Below are positions 49,740-58,088 of a stretch of 64,000 nt of DNA, piece by piece. The notes beneath the pieces were generated by a model. It saw nothing but the letters and a program-made list of their open reading frames with translations, made no database searches and was not told where the DNA came from. How positions within the stretch are numbered: position 1 is the stretch's first letter; each line of letters begins with the position of its first letter. The translations under genes were made by a program, and so were the position numbers. This DNA is from Rhodospirillales bacterium URHD0017 (GTDB lineage Bacteria > Pseudomonadota > Alphaproteobacteria > Reyranellales > Reyranellaceae), in assembly GCA_900110395.1 (NCBI GenBank), contig FODP01000004.1:216951-280950 (forward strand), given 5' to 3'.

Positions 49740-50675
49740 TTACTTCTTTTCCACCGCGGCAGTCAGCTCGGGCACGATCTGGAAGAGATCGCCCACGATG
49801 CCGTAGTCGGCAACCTGGAAGATCGGGGCTTCCTCGTCCTTGTTGATCGCAACGATGGTCTTGCTGTCCTTCATGCCGGCGAGATGCTGGATCGCGCCGG
49901 AGATGCCGATGGCGATGTAGAGGTCGGGCGCCACCACCTTGCCGGTCTGGCCGACCTGGTAGTCGTTGGGCACGTATCCCGCGTCGACCGCCGCACGGCT
50001 GGCGCCGAGGCCGGCGCCAAGCTTGTCGGCCAGGGCCTCGAGCATCTTGAAGTTCTCGCCGCTCGCCAGGCCACGGCCGCCCGAGACGACGATCTTGGCG
50101 CTGGTGAGCTCGGGCCGCTCGCTCTTGGAAAGCTCGGCGCCGACGTAAGAGGCAAGCCCGCCTGCGCCGGTGCCGCCGATCTGCTCGACCGGCGCGGAGC
50201 CGCCGGTGGCGGCCGCCTTGAAGTTGGTCGGTCGGACGGTGACGACCTTGATCTTGTCGGCGGTCTGCACGGTCGCCATGGCGTTGCCGGCGTAGATCGG
50301 GCGCACGAAGGTATCGGGCGCCTCGACCTTGATGGCCTCGGAGACCTGGGCGACGTCGAGCAGGGCGGCGACGCGCGGCGCGACGTTCTTGCCGACCGAA
50401 TCGGCCGCCATCACGATGTGGCTGTAGTTGGGGGCGAGCTTGACCACCAGCGGGGCGACGTCCTCGGCGAGCCAGTTGGCGTAGGCCGCATCCTCGGCAT
50501 TGAGGACCTTGGCGACCCCCTGGATGGCGGCGGCCGACTTGGCGGCCTCGCCGGCGTTGGAGCCGGCGACCAGCACATGAACCTCGGGACCCATCTGCGA
50601 AGCGGCGGTCACGGCGTTCGCGACGTTGCTGCGAACGGTCTTGCCATCGTGGGCGGCGACAACCAGGACGGCCAT
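49740..50675 (-). CDS. etfA: Electron transfer flavoprotein alpha subunit
   Basis: The 311-aa protein has the ETF-alpha C-terminal FAD-binding signature: [51 protein letters not shown] (part), [21 protein letters not shown] split. The N-terminal domain ([16 protein letters not shown]) is present. It accepts electrons from acyl-CoA dehydrogenases such as the Mcd-like enzyme at 56.4 kb and passes them to ETF-ubiquinone oxidoreductase. Only one base separates it from etfB. Confidence 0.97.
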   Translation of the reverse strand: MAVLVVAAHDGKTVRSNVANAVTAASQMGPEVHVLVAGSNAGEAAKSAAAIQGVAKVLNAEDAAYANWLAEDVAPLVVKLAPNYSHIVMAADSVGKNVAPRVAALLDVAQVSEAIKVEAPDTFVRPIYAGNAMATVQTADKIKVVTVRPTNFKAAATGGSAPVEQIGGTGAGGLASYVGAELSKSERPELTSAKIVVSGGRGLASGENFKMLEALADKLGAGLGASRAAVDAGYVPNDYQVGQTGKVVAPDLYIAIGISGAIQHLAGMKDSKTIVAINKDEEAPIFQVADYGIVGDLFQIVPELTAAVEKK

Positions 50676-50676
50676 G

Positions 50677-51426
50677 TCAGATCACTCCCGCTTCGTTCTT
50701 CAGCTTGTCGACCAGCTCGGCGACGGTCTTCACCTTGATGCCGGACTTGCGCTTGGGCGGCTCCTCGACCTTGAGCACTTTCAGGCGCGGCGCGATGTCG
50801 ACGCCGAGCGCATCCGGCGCCAGGACCTCGATCGGCTTCTTCTTGGCCTTCATGATGTTGGGCAGCGAGGCGTAGCGCGGCTCGTTGAGGCGCAGGTCGG
50901 TGGTGATCACGGCCGGCAGCTTGATCTTGATGTTCTCGAGGCCACCGTCGACCTCGCGCTTCACCTCGGCCGAGCCGTCGGCAACGTTGAGCTTGTTGGC
51001 GAAGGTGCCCTGCGACCAGCCGAGCAACGCGGCCAGCATCTGGCCGGTCTGGTTGGAATCGTCGTCGATCGCCTGCTTGCCGACGATCACCAGGCCGGGC
51101 TGCTCCTTGTCGACCACGGCCTTCATCAGCTTGGCGACGGCGAGCGGCTGCAGCTCGGCATCGGTCTGCACCAGCACGCCGCGGTCGGCGCCCATGGCGA
51201 GGGCGGTGCGGATCGTCTCCTGGCACTGCGCGGGACCTGCGGAAAAGGCGATGATCTCGGTCGCTTGGCCCTTCTCTTTCATCCGGATCGCCTCTTCCAC
51301 GGCGATCTCATCGAAGGGGTTCATGGACATCTTGACGTTCGCCGTCTCGACGCCCGTGTTGTCGGCCTTGACGCGGATCTTGACGTTGTAGTCGATGACC
51401 CGCTTGACCGCGACCAGCACTTTCAT
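50677..51426 (-). CDS. etfB: Electron transfer flavoprotein beta subunit
   Basis: The 249-aa protein begins [19 protein letters not shown] and carries the ETF-beta signature ([20 protein letters not shown] in part, [16 protein letters not shown]). It holds AMP and half of the ETF interface. The ATG at 51426 starts it at the family-typical residue, and a 12-residue upstream extension is not needed. A promoter with an inverted repeat lies 57-86 bp upstream. First gene of the etfBA-hbd operon. Confidence 0.97.
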   Translation of the reverse strand: MKVLVAVKRVIDYNVKIRVKADNTGVETANVKMSMNPFDEIAVEEAIRMKEKGQATEIIAFSAGPAQCQETIRTALAMGADRGVLVQTDAELQPLAVAKLMKAVVDKEQPGLVIVGKQAIDDDSNQTGQMLAALLGWSQGTFANKLNVADGSAEVKREVDGGLENIKIKLPAVITTDLRLNEPRYASLPNIMKAKKKPIEVLAPDALGVDIAPRLKVLKVEEPPKRKSGIKVKTVAELVDKLKNEAGVI

Positions 51427-51482
51427 CGCGTTGCGCCTATAGGTGAGTTGCCGCCGGACCAACCGTCCAGCGAAGGGGATTT

Positions 51483-51512
51483 CGTGTAGGGGTGTTCAGC
51501 CGAACATGTCAA
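51483..51512 (-). promoter_or_regulatory. Promoter of etfBA-hbd with operator-like palindrome
   Basis: On the minus strand TTGACA (51512-51507) is followed after 18 bp by TACACG (51488-51483). The spacer begins with TGTTC-N4-GAACA (51506-51493), a perfect 5-bp inverted repeat placed where a repressor would act. The rest of the 208-bp gap (51427-51634) shows no gene. The half-sites are inverted and only 4 bp apart, so this is not the direct-repeat LexA box. Confidence 0.55.
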
Positions 51513-51634
51513 GGCTATGGCGCACTGCACAAAATCGCAGGGCGGGACGTTTTCTACCGATTTTTCAACAGCTTGAGAGTTCGGGCGCGCACCAACGCAC
51601 AACCCAGGACTGAAGCAGAGTGCGCCGCGGCAGA

Positions 51635-52228
51635 TCAACGACCGCCGCCCGGCACCCAGAGCACGTCGTTGGCGCCGTTGTCGTTCAGCCGGCGCGCCAG
51701 CACGAACAGATGGTCGGACAGGCGGTTGATGTACTTGATCGCCTCGGGATTGATCGGCTGCTCGGCCGCGAGCTGCGTCATGCGCCGCTCGGCGCGGCGG
51801 GCGATGGTGCGGGCGAGGTGCAGCCAAGCCGCGGCCTCGCTGCCGCCGGGCAGGATGAAGGACTTCAACGGCTCGAGTTCGGCATTCATGGCGTCGATCT
51901 CGTGCTCCAGCCGCTCGACCTGCGAGGCGACGATGCGCAGCGCCTGCTCGCCGCGCTTGGCCTCGCCCTCGGGCGTGCAGAGATCGGCGCCGAGATCGAA
52001 CAGGTCATTCTGGATGCGCGCCAGCATGGCGTCGGCTTCGTGATAGGGCGGGCCGCCGAGCGGCGTGCGCTCGATGGCGCTGCGCGCCAGGCCGAGCACC
52101 GAGTTGGCCTCGTCGACGGTGCCGTAGGCTTCGACCCGCGGATCGTGCTTGGCCACGCGTTCGCCGCGGCCGAGCGAGGTCTGGCCGCCGTCGCCGCCGC
52201 GCGTGTAGATGCGGGTCAAGGTGACCAT
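51635..52228 (-). CDS. Corrinoid adenosyltransferase (PduO type)
   Basis: The 197-aa protein (started at 52228, GGAG eight bases upstream) has the PduO-type signature TLTRIYTRGGDGGQTSL, YGTVDEANSVLGLAR, LPGGSEAAAWLHLARTIARR (part) and a C-terminal YINRLSDHLFVLAR. It converts cob(I)alamin to adenosylcobalamin with ATP. That cofactor is needed by the class II ribonucleotide reductase at 22.3 kb, and by methylmalonyl- and ethylmalonyl-CoA mutases that should exist elsewhere in the genome. It is the last gene of a six-gene operon, 4 bp after the HIG1-like gene. Confidence 0.93.
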   Translation of the reverse strand: MVTLTRIYTRGGDGGQTSLGRGERVAKHDPRVEAYGTVDEANSVLGLARSAIERTPLGGPPYHEADAMLARIQNDLFDLGADLCTPEGEAKRGEQALRIVASQVERLEHEIDAMNAELEPLKSFILPGGSEAAAWLHLARTIARRAERRMTQLAAEQPINPEAIKYINRLSDHLFVLARRLNDNGANDVLWVPGGGR

Positions 52229-52232
52229 CGGT

Positions 52233-52445
52233 TCAGCTCCGGCTGGCAAGATACCAGAGAACGATCAGGACGATGGTCAGGAACTGCAAGCGCACGCGCC
52301 ACCACATGAAGCGGTTGCTGCGCTTGCCGCCTTCGACGGTGTTCTCGGTGTTGCGCGCCATGTTGAACAGGCCGACGAACAGCATGCCGAGCGTCGCCAG
52401 GCCCGACACGATCACCAGGACGAACAGGATGTTGGCGAGGGTCAT
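52233..52445 (-). CDS. HIG1-like twin transmembrane protein
   Basis: The 70-aa protein has two helices (about 5-27 and 50-67) joined by a basic loop MARNTENTVEGGKRSNRFMW, similar to HIG1-domain twin-transmembrane proteins. Related proteins in alphaproteobacteria and mitochondria associate with respiratory complexes. The gene is squeezed between the amine oxidase and the adenosyltransferase with 3-4 bp gaps, so it is very likely real. Confidence 0.82.
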   Translation of the reverse strand: MTLANILFVLVIVSGLATLGMLFVGLFNMARNTENTVEGGKRSNRFMWWRVRLQFLTIVLIVLWYLASRS

Positions 52446-52448
52446 GGT

Positions 52449-53873
52449 TCAGAGTCCTTCGTTGTGCCGTCCGGCGCCCGTGCGCGCGCCCGACCACGGC
52501 CGTGCATCCGTCTTTGCGTCCGTCCCAGTCGCGACCCGGAAGATCGCTTCCGCCGCCTGCTCGCCCGACCACAGGGCCGCGTGCACCGTACCGTACTCGA
52601 CCGGCTCGGTCGCCTCGCCGGCAAAGAACACCCGGCGGCCGAGCGGCCGGGCATGCGCCTCGCGATCCTCGGGCGCGCTGCCGACGCCCGGGTAGGAATA
52701 GCCGCCGCGCGACCAGGGATCGCTCAGCCAGCGCGGGTAGACCATGGCTTCCGGCTCGACGACGGCGTCGCCGAACATCTTGCGCAGCGAGGCCATCGCC
52801 ACGTCTTTTACTTCGGCATCGCTTGCCGTCCGGTCAAGCCGGGCGGCGGTCGCGCCGTTGCTGAAGCTCAGCAGGATCGGTCGCCCGGTTTCCTGCTCGT
52901 GACTCACCCAGGTATTGAAGGTGCCGCGCTTGTCGGGCGCGTCGGGCAGCCGGCCGAACCACTTCGGATGGTCGGGCCAGAAGCGCTTGGGAAAGCGCAG
53001 GTAGATCTTGCCCAGGGTGCCGGCCCCGTAGCCCACCCGGCCAATCGCCTTCTGCTGGTCCTCCGGCGGCAGCGGATCGAGCGCCGGCTGGCCGGCCCTC
53101 AGCAGGGCAAGCGGCACGGTGATCAAGGCGCGCTCGGCCTCGATCTTCTCGCCGCTTTGCAGGATCGCGGTCACGCCGGCATCGCTCCAGACGATGCGCT
53201 GCACGGCGGCGTCGAAACGCACCGCCATGTTCTGGGCGGCGTCCTCGAGCAGGGTGCGAAAGCCGCCGCGCGGCTGGGCGTTGCGCTCCAGTCCTTCGGT
53301 CGGGAACCACTCCTCCGCCGACACCGACTCCCATGGCGCGCCCATCACCCCTTCGCTCATCTCGATGAACGTGCCGATCACCAGCTTGTCGACCTCGGGC
53401 AGCCACGACGCGCGCAGCAGAGGCTCGACCGCCTGCTTGACCGAGATCGAGCGCGGGCCGCGGACCCGCGCCATCGCCTTGCTGCGCCAGCTCGCCCATT
53501 CGATGGCGGCCTTGAACGCCATGCGACCGGTGATCGCCCGCTTGCGCTGGCCCTCGCGCGTCGGCGCCGTGGCGCGATCGTCGATCAGGAGCCGGTCACC
53601 CTGCGATTCGACGAGGCCGACGCCGAGCTTGTCGCACCACAGCGCCAGCGGATTGCCGTCGACGCCATGCACCCACGAGCCGCCGAGATCGAGCGGCGCG
53701 CCCAGCGAGTCATCAGTCCAGGTGCGCCCGCCGATACGCTTGCGCGCCTCGAGCACGGTGACGGCGAAGCCGGAATCGTGAAGCAGCCGGGCCGCGACCA
53801 GGCCCGCCATGCCGGCGCCAACCACGATCACGCGCTCGGCCTTGGCCGCGCCCATGGACCATGTCCCGGTCAT
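52449..53873 (-). CDS. Flavin monoamine oxidase family protein
   Basis: The 474-aa protein has the N-terminal FAD motif RVIVVGAGMAGLVAARLL, EARKRIGGRTWTDD and the C-terminal RVFFAGEATEPVEYGTVHAA (FAD-binding GEAT). This is the polyamine/monoamine oxidase layout, so it oxidises an amine to an aldehyde with O2 or another acceptor. The start at 53873 overlaps the HAD gene's stop (ATGA). A longer frame upstream overlaps that gene and is not credible. Substrate unknown. Confidence 0.88.
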   Translation of the reverse strand: MTGTWSMGAAKAERVIVVGAGMAGLVAARLLHDSGFAVTVLEARKRIGGRTWTDDSLGAPLDLGGSWVHGVDGNPLALWCDKLGVGLVESQGDRLLIDDRATAPTREGQRKRAITGRMAFKAAIEWASWRSKAMARVRGPRSISVKQAVEPLLRASWLPEVDKLVIGTFIEMSEGVMGAPWESVSAEEWFPTEGLERNAQPRGGFRTLLEDAAQNMAVRFDAAVQRIVWSDAGVTAILQSGEKIEAERALITVPLALLRAGQPALDPLPPEDQQKAIGRVGYGAGTLGKIYLRFPKRFWPDHPKWFGRLPDAPDKRGTFNTWVSHEQETGRPILLSFSNGATAARLDRTASDAEVKDVAMASLRKMFGDAVVEPEAMVYPRWLSDPWSRGGYSYPGVGSAPEDREAHARPLGRRVFFAGEATEPVEYGTVHAALWSGEQAAEAIFRVATGTDAKTDARPWSGARTGAGRHNEGL

Positions 53874-54517
53874 GTCAGCACCAGACCGGGCAACTGCTTC
53901 ATGTCGTCGAACACCTGGCCGCCTGCCTGTCGCAGGGCATCGCGGTTGGCGTAGGGCTCGCCGGCATAGGCGAGAGCCTTCATGCCGGCGGATCGCGCGG
54001 CCTGCACGCCAGGAACGGAATCCTCGATCACAACGCAGTCGAAGGGCTGCACATTCATCGAGAGGGCGGCGTGCAGGAAAAGGTCGGGGAACGGTTTTCC
54101 ACGCGGCACCTGGCTCGCACTGAAGATGCGCCCATCGAACAGGTCCCACAGGCCGGTGAGGCCGAGCGTGAAACGCATCTTCTCGGGCGAACCCGAGCTT
54201 GCCACGCAGGTGTCGCGACCGGCCTGCTGGACGGTCAGGATCGCCTCCTTCACGCCGGCGATGGCCTGCAACGGCGCATCGCGGAAGCTCTGGTAGGTGT
54301 AGGCCTGCATCGTCTCGAGGAAATCGTCGGGCAGCTTGCGGCCAAGCTCGGCTTCACAGATCTCCACGCACGATTTCAGCGACAGGCCCATCAGGCGGCG
54401 GGTCGTTTCCTCCGGCGACCAATCGAGGCCCTGCGCCCGGAGCGCCCGCGACAGGCTGGCGTTGGCGAGCGGCTCGGTGTCGACCAGCACGCCGTCGCAA
54501 TCGAAGATGACGAGCAC
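53870..54517 (-). CDS. HAD-superfamily phosphatase/phosphomutase
   Basis: The 215-aa protein has all HAD motifs: VIFDCDGVLVDTEP (nucleophile Asp and Asp), VASSGSPEKM (Thr/Ser), KPFPDLFLHAA (Lys), and VIEDSVPGVQAARSAGM (acid motif). The four-helix cap (residues about 17-80) puts it in the beta-phosphoglucomutase-like group. It dephosphorylates or isomerises a small phosphate ester. It starts 7 bp after the dioxygenase gene's stop. Substrate not inferable. Confidence 0.9.
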   Translation of the reverse strand: MLVIFDCDGVLVDTEPLANASLSRALRAQGLDWSPEETTRRLMGLSLKSCVEICEAELGRKLPDDFLETMQAYTYQSFRDAPLQAIAGVKEAILTVQQAGRDTCVASSGSPEKMRFTLGLTGLWDLFDGRIFSASQVPRGKPFPDLFLHAALSMNVQPFDCVVIEDSVPGVQAARSAGMKALAYAGEPYANRDALRQAGGQVFDDMKQLPGLVLT

Positions 54518-54524
54518 GCGTGGA

Positions 54525-55409
54525 TCAGTACGGCTTGTCGCCGGCGACGGTCACGCGGTTGCCGCTGCGCGTGTGGGGCCAGTAGTCCCACATGGCGCGA
54601 TGCTGCACACAGCGATTGTCCCAGAAGGCAATGGAGTTCTCGCGCCAGCGGAAGCGGCACTGGAACAGCGGGTTCTCCATGTGCTGGTAGAGATAGTTCA
54701 GGATGCCGTCGCTCTCGTCGCGCGGCACGCCGACCAGCCCGCGGGTGAAGCCGCGATTGACGTACAGCGCCTTCTTGCCCGTCACCGGATGGGTGCGGAC
54801 CACCGGATGCTCGGCGCGCGGATACTGCGGCTTGTCGGCGACGCCGAAATTCTTGTAGAGGCCGCGATAGACGGACTCGCCATCGTGGATCGCCGTCATG
54901 CCCTCGAGGTAGGCCTTCATGCGATCCGACAGCGCCTCGTAGGCGGCATACATGCTGGCGAAAAGCGTGTCGCCGCCCTTGGGCGGGCAGGTCTTGATGT
55001 AGAGGATACTGCCCATCGGCGGCTCGAGGTCGCAGCTCACATCGGTGTGCCAGCCCTCGCCGTTGGCACGCGGAGACTCCTTGTCGGCGTGGATGATCAT
55101 CAGCTCGGGCTTGCCCTGCTCGTGCGGCGCCGCCGGATGGACATGCAGCTCGCCGAACAGGCGGCCGAACGCCAGATGCTGGTCGGGCGTGATGTGCTGG
55201 TCGCGGAAGAAGATGACGCAGTTCTCGGCCAGCGCCCGGTGCAGCTCGTCGTGCTGGCGGTTCGACAGCGGCTGGCTGAGGTCGATGCCGTCGATCTCCG
55301 CGCCGATGATCGGCGTCAGCTTGTTGACGGTGATGGTCTCGTACGGCGCGCTTTCGTCGGCCGTGTGCCGGTAGCGGGGGCCGGCGTTGCCGCGCAGCGA
55401 TCCTTGCAT
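54525..55409 (-). CDS. TauD/TfdA-family 2-oxoglutarate-dependent dioxygenase
   Basis: The 294-aa protein has the Fe(II) facial-triad motif GWHTDVSCDLEP (His-x-Asp, about 127-138) and the distal His in NRCVQHRAMWDY, with Arg in PHTRSGNRV binding 2-oxoglutarate. This group hydroxylates sulfonates, aryloxy acids or similar substrates. Two genes up, in the same operon, a Bug-type binding protein may feed uptake of such an acid. The family is certain, but the symbol tauD would be over-specific. Confidence 0.92.
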   Translation of the reverse strand: MQGSLRGNAGPRYRHTADESAPYETITVNKLTPIIGAEIDGIDLSQPLSNRQHDELHRALAENCVIFFRDQHITPDQHLAFGRLFGELHVHPAAPHEQGKPELMIIHADKESPRANGEGWHTDVSCDLEPPMGSILYIKTCPPKGGDTLFASMYAAYEALSDRMKAYLEGMTAIHDGESVYRGLYKNFGVADKPQYPRAEHPVVRTHPVTGKKALYVNRGFTRGLVGVPRDESDGILNYLYQHMENPLFQCRFRWRENSIAFWDNRCVQHRAMWDYWPHTRSGNRVTVAGDKPY

Positions 55410-55418
55410 GGCTCTCTC

Positions 55419-56390
55419 CTACTCCAGCCTGATGTTGCCGCGCCGGATGATGCCGCCCCAGCGCTCGATCTCGGCGCGGGTGAAGGCGGCGAACTCCTCC
55501 GGCGTGGACGTTGACGGCGTCGATCCCATCGTGTCCAGGCGCGCCAGGACCTGGGAATCCCGGCAGGCCTCGACGATATCGCGATTGAGTCGGGCGACCA
55601 ACTCCTTCGGCGTGCCCTTTGGCGCGTAGAACCCGGTCCACGTCCAGATCAGGAAGTCGGCCAGGCCGGCCTCGGCCGCGCTCGGCACCTGCGGGAGGCG
55701 CTCGTCGCGCTTGGGCAGGGTGACGGCAAGGCCGCGCATGGTGCCCCGGTCGATCTGCAATTTACCGTTGATGGTGTCGATCACCATGAAGGTGAGCTGG
55801 CCGTTCAGGAGGTCGGGGAAGGCCTGCGGGTTGCTTTTGTAGCCGATATAGACGGCGTCGACTCCGGCGAGCTGGCGATAGAGTTCCGATGCGACGCGCG
55901 CCGGCAGCGCGCCGGCGCCAAAATTGTGCTTGCCCGGCTCGCGCTTCAGCAGCGCGGTGAGGTCGGCCAGCGACTTGATCGGGGAATCGGCACTCACCAG
56001 CACGACGAAGGGCGAGGTGCCGAAGCGCGTGACCGGCTCGAAGTCGGCCACCGGATCGTAGGGCAGCTTGTCGTAGAGCGCCGGGTTGACTGCCTGGGTC
56101 ATCGCCGAGGTCAGGAACAACGTCGTGCCGTCGGGCTTGGCCTTGGCCGCCGCTTCAGCGGCCGGCAGGCCATTGCCGCCGCCCTTGTGGTCGATGGTGA
56201 CGGCCTGGTCCCACATCTGGCCGAGCTTGTCGGCGACGACGCGGCCCGTGATGTCGGTCGCGGCACCGGCGGGAAACGGCACGATGATGTTGACGCGACC
56301 GGGCGGCCAGGACTGGGCGCGCGCTGACGGGGCGGCCAGGGCCGGTGCAGCAAGCAGGAGATGGCGGCGCAGCATCTTTCCGAGAGCCAT
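55419..56390 (-). CDS. Bug-family tripartite tricarboxylate transporter binding protein
   Basis: The 323-aa protein has a signal peptide (MLRRHLLLAAPALAAPSARAQ). It also has the Bug motifs VNIIVPFPAGAATDITGR, PDGTTLFLTS, DKLPYDPVADFEPVTRFG (part), and VPSAAEAGLADF near the C-terminus. It binds an organic acid in the periplasm. No TctAB membrane partners are nearby. It heads a six-gene minus-strand operon whose next gene is the TauD-like dioxygenase, so the bound acid may be that enzyme's substrate. Confidence 0.9.
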   Translation of the reverse strand: MALGKMLRRHLLLAAPALAAPSARAQSWPPGRVNIIVPFPAGAATDITGRVVADKLGQMWDQAVTIDHKGGGNGLPAAEAAAKAKPDGTTLFLTSAMTQAVNPALYDKLPYDPVADFEPVTRFGTSPFVVLVSADSPIKSLADLTALLKREPGKHNFGAGALPARVASELYRQLAGVDAVYIGYKSNPQAFPDLLNGQLTFMVIDTINGKLQIDRGTMRGLAVTLPKRDERLPQVPSAAEAGLADFLIWTWTGFYAPKGTPKELVARLNRDIVEACRDSQVLARLDTMGSTPSTSTPEEFAAFTRAEIERWGGIIRRGNIRLE

Positions 56391-56411
56391 TGTGCCGACT
56401 ATAGCGCACGA

Positions 56412-56436
56412 TGGTCCTTCGCCGCGCTCAGGACGA
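56412..56436. repeat. Single arm of a family A palindrome
   Basis: GGTCCTTCGCCGCGCTCAGG and the next few bases match the right arm of the 1767-1840 element (GATCCTTCGCTGCGCTCAGG) with three differences. No matching left arm follows or precedes. It lies between the Mcd-like and Bug genes and looks like a decayed half-element. Confidence 0.6.
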
Positions 56437-56441
56437 CGCTG

Positions 56442-58088
56442 TCAGTTCCGTCCCTCGATCAGGCCGCGACAGACGACCTGCGCCTGGATCTCGGCGGCGC
56501 CCTCGAAGATGTTGAGGATACGGGCGTCGCACAGCACGCGGCTCACCGGGTACTCCATGGCGTAGCCGTTGCCGCCGTGGATCTGCAGCGCGTTGTCGGC
56601 GTTGCTCCAGGCGACGCGCGCGGCGAGCAGCTTGGCCATGCCGGCCTCGATGTCGCAGCGCCGGTCGCTGTCCTTCTCGCGGGCAGCGAAATAGGTCAGC
56701 TGGCGGGCGATCATGGTCTCGACCGCCATCCAGGCGATCTTGCCGGCGACTCTTGGGAAGGCATAGAGCGGCTTGGCGAACTGGACGCGCTCCCTGGCGT
56801 AGCGCAGGCCGAGCTCGAGCGCGTTCTGCGCCACGCCGACGGCGCGCGCTGCCGTCTGGATGCGCGCGCTCTCGAAGGTCGCCATGAGCTGCTTGAAGCC
56901 CTGGCCTTCCTTCTCGCCCAAAAGGTTGGCGGCGGGCACCTCGAAGCCGTCGAAGCCGATCTCGTATTCCTTCATGCCGCGGTAGCCGAGCACGCGGATC
57001 TCGCCGCCGCTCATGCCCTGGGCGGGGAACGGGTCGGTCTCGGTGCCGCGCGGCTTCTCGGCCAGAAACATCGACAGGCCCTGGTAGCCGGGCTTGGACG
57101 CATCGCTGCGCGCCAGCAAGGTCATGATGTCGGCGCGCGCAGCATGGGTGATCCAGGTCTTGTTGCCCTGGATCTTGTAGACGTCGCCCTCCAGCACGGC
57201 GCGCGTCCTGAGGCTTGCGAGATCCGAGCCGGTGTTGGGCTCGGTGAACACCGCGGTCGGCAGCAGCTCGCCCGAGGCGATACGTGACAAATACTTTTTC
57301 TTCTGCGCCTCGGTGCCGCCGGCCCGGATGAGCTCGGCGGCGATCTCCGAGCGCGTGCCGAGCGAGCCGACACCGATATAGCCGCGCGACAGCTCCTCGG
57401 TGACGACGCACATGGCGAGCTTGCCCATGCCCAGCCCGCCCCACTCCTCGGGCACGGTCAGGCCGAACACGCCGAGCTCGGCCATCTTCTCGACGACCGG
57501 CAGCGGGATCAGTTCGTCCTTCAGATGCCAGTCGTGTGCATGGGGTGACACTTCGCCGTCGACGAAGCGGCGGAACTGGCGACGCACCTCTTCCAGCGCG
57601 TCGTCGCCCAGCTCCAGGGCGCCGAAGTTGCCGGTGTCGAGGCCATCGGCGATCAGCTCGGCGATGCGCATGCGGACGGCAGCGGTGTTCGCGGCGATCA
57701 GCTTGCGCACAACCGGCGTGTTGAGGCTCGCTGCATCCAGGCCAAGATCACCCGGCCGCACGATTTCGACCTGGCTGATGGCGATCCCACCGGAAAGCTG
57801 GGCGAGGTATTCGCCGAACGCCGACTGCAGCATCAGCAGTTCGAGCTCACCCCCCTTGCCAGATTGGACCCCCTGCTCCGCCCAGCGCCGCATCTGGCGC
57901 AGCGCCGCGACGTAAGTCGCTATCCAGGCGAAGCCGTGCGCCGCAAACTGCTCGCGCTCGAGGATCGCGGGCTCGACCTTGCCCGCAGGCGCCACCAGGC
58001 CGCGCACCGCCTCGCGCGCGGCGACCTCGTACGCCTCGGCGTCGCGCTCCGCTTGGGAGGCGAGGCCGAGCAGATTGTCTAAAAGCAT
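56442..58088 (-). CDS. mcd: Acyl-CoA dehydrogenase, methylsuccinyl-CoA dehydrogenase-like
   Basis: The 548-aa protein has an unusually long N-terminal domain (about 1-170) before the acyl-CoA dehydrogenase core (VFGLTVPEEWGGLGMGKLAM, AVFTEPNTGSDLASLRTRA in parts, IQGNKTWITHA). At the end is the catalytic Glu region VLCDARILNIFEGAAEIQ (part). That length and the N-terminal extension fit methylsuccinyl-CoA dehydrogenase (about 550 aa) of the ethylmalonyl-CoA pathway. Its start shares one base with the ccr stop, confirming coupling. It passes electrons to ETF. Confidence 0.9.
   Translation of the reverse strand: MLLDNLLGLASQAERDAEAYEVAAREAVRGLVAPAGKVEPAILEREQFAAHGFAWIATYVAALRQMRRWAEQGVQSGKGGELELLMLQSAFGEYLAQLSGGIAISQVEIVRPGDLGLDAASLNTPVVRKLIAANTAAVRMRIAELIADGLDTGNFGALELGDDALEEVRRQFRRFVDGEVSPHAHDWHLKDELIPLPVVEKMAELGVFGLTVPEEWGGLGMGKLAMCVVTEELSRGYIGVGSLGTRSEIAAELIRAGGTEAQKKKYLSRIASGELLPTAVFTEPNTGSDLASLRTRAVLEGDVYKIQGNKTWITHAARADIMTLLARSDASKPGYQGLSMFLAEKPRGTETDPFPAQGMSGGEIRVLGYRGMKEYEIGFDGFEVPAANLLGEKEGQGFKQLMATFESARIQTAARAVGVAQNALELGLRYARERVQFAKPLYAFPRVAGKIAWMAVETMIARQLTYFAAREKDSDRRCDIEAGMAKLLAARVAWSNADNALQIHGGNGYAMEYPVSRVLCDARILNIFEGAAEIQAQVVCRGLIEGRN

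Noticed and set aside
51493..51506. LexA box in the etf promoter
   Set aside because: The half-sites are inverted and 4 bp apart, whereas the alphaproteobacterial LexA box is a direct repeat with 7 bp spacing.
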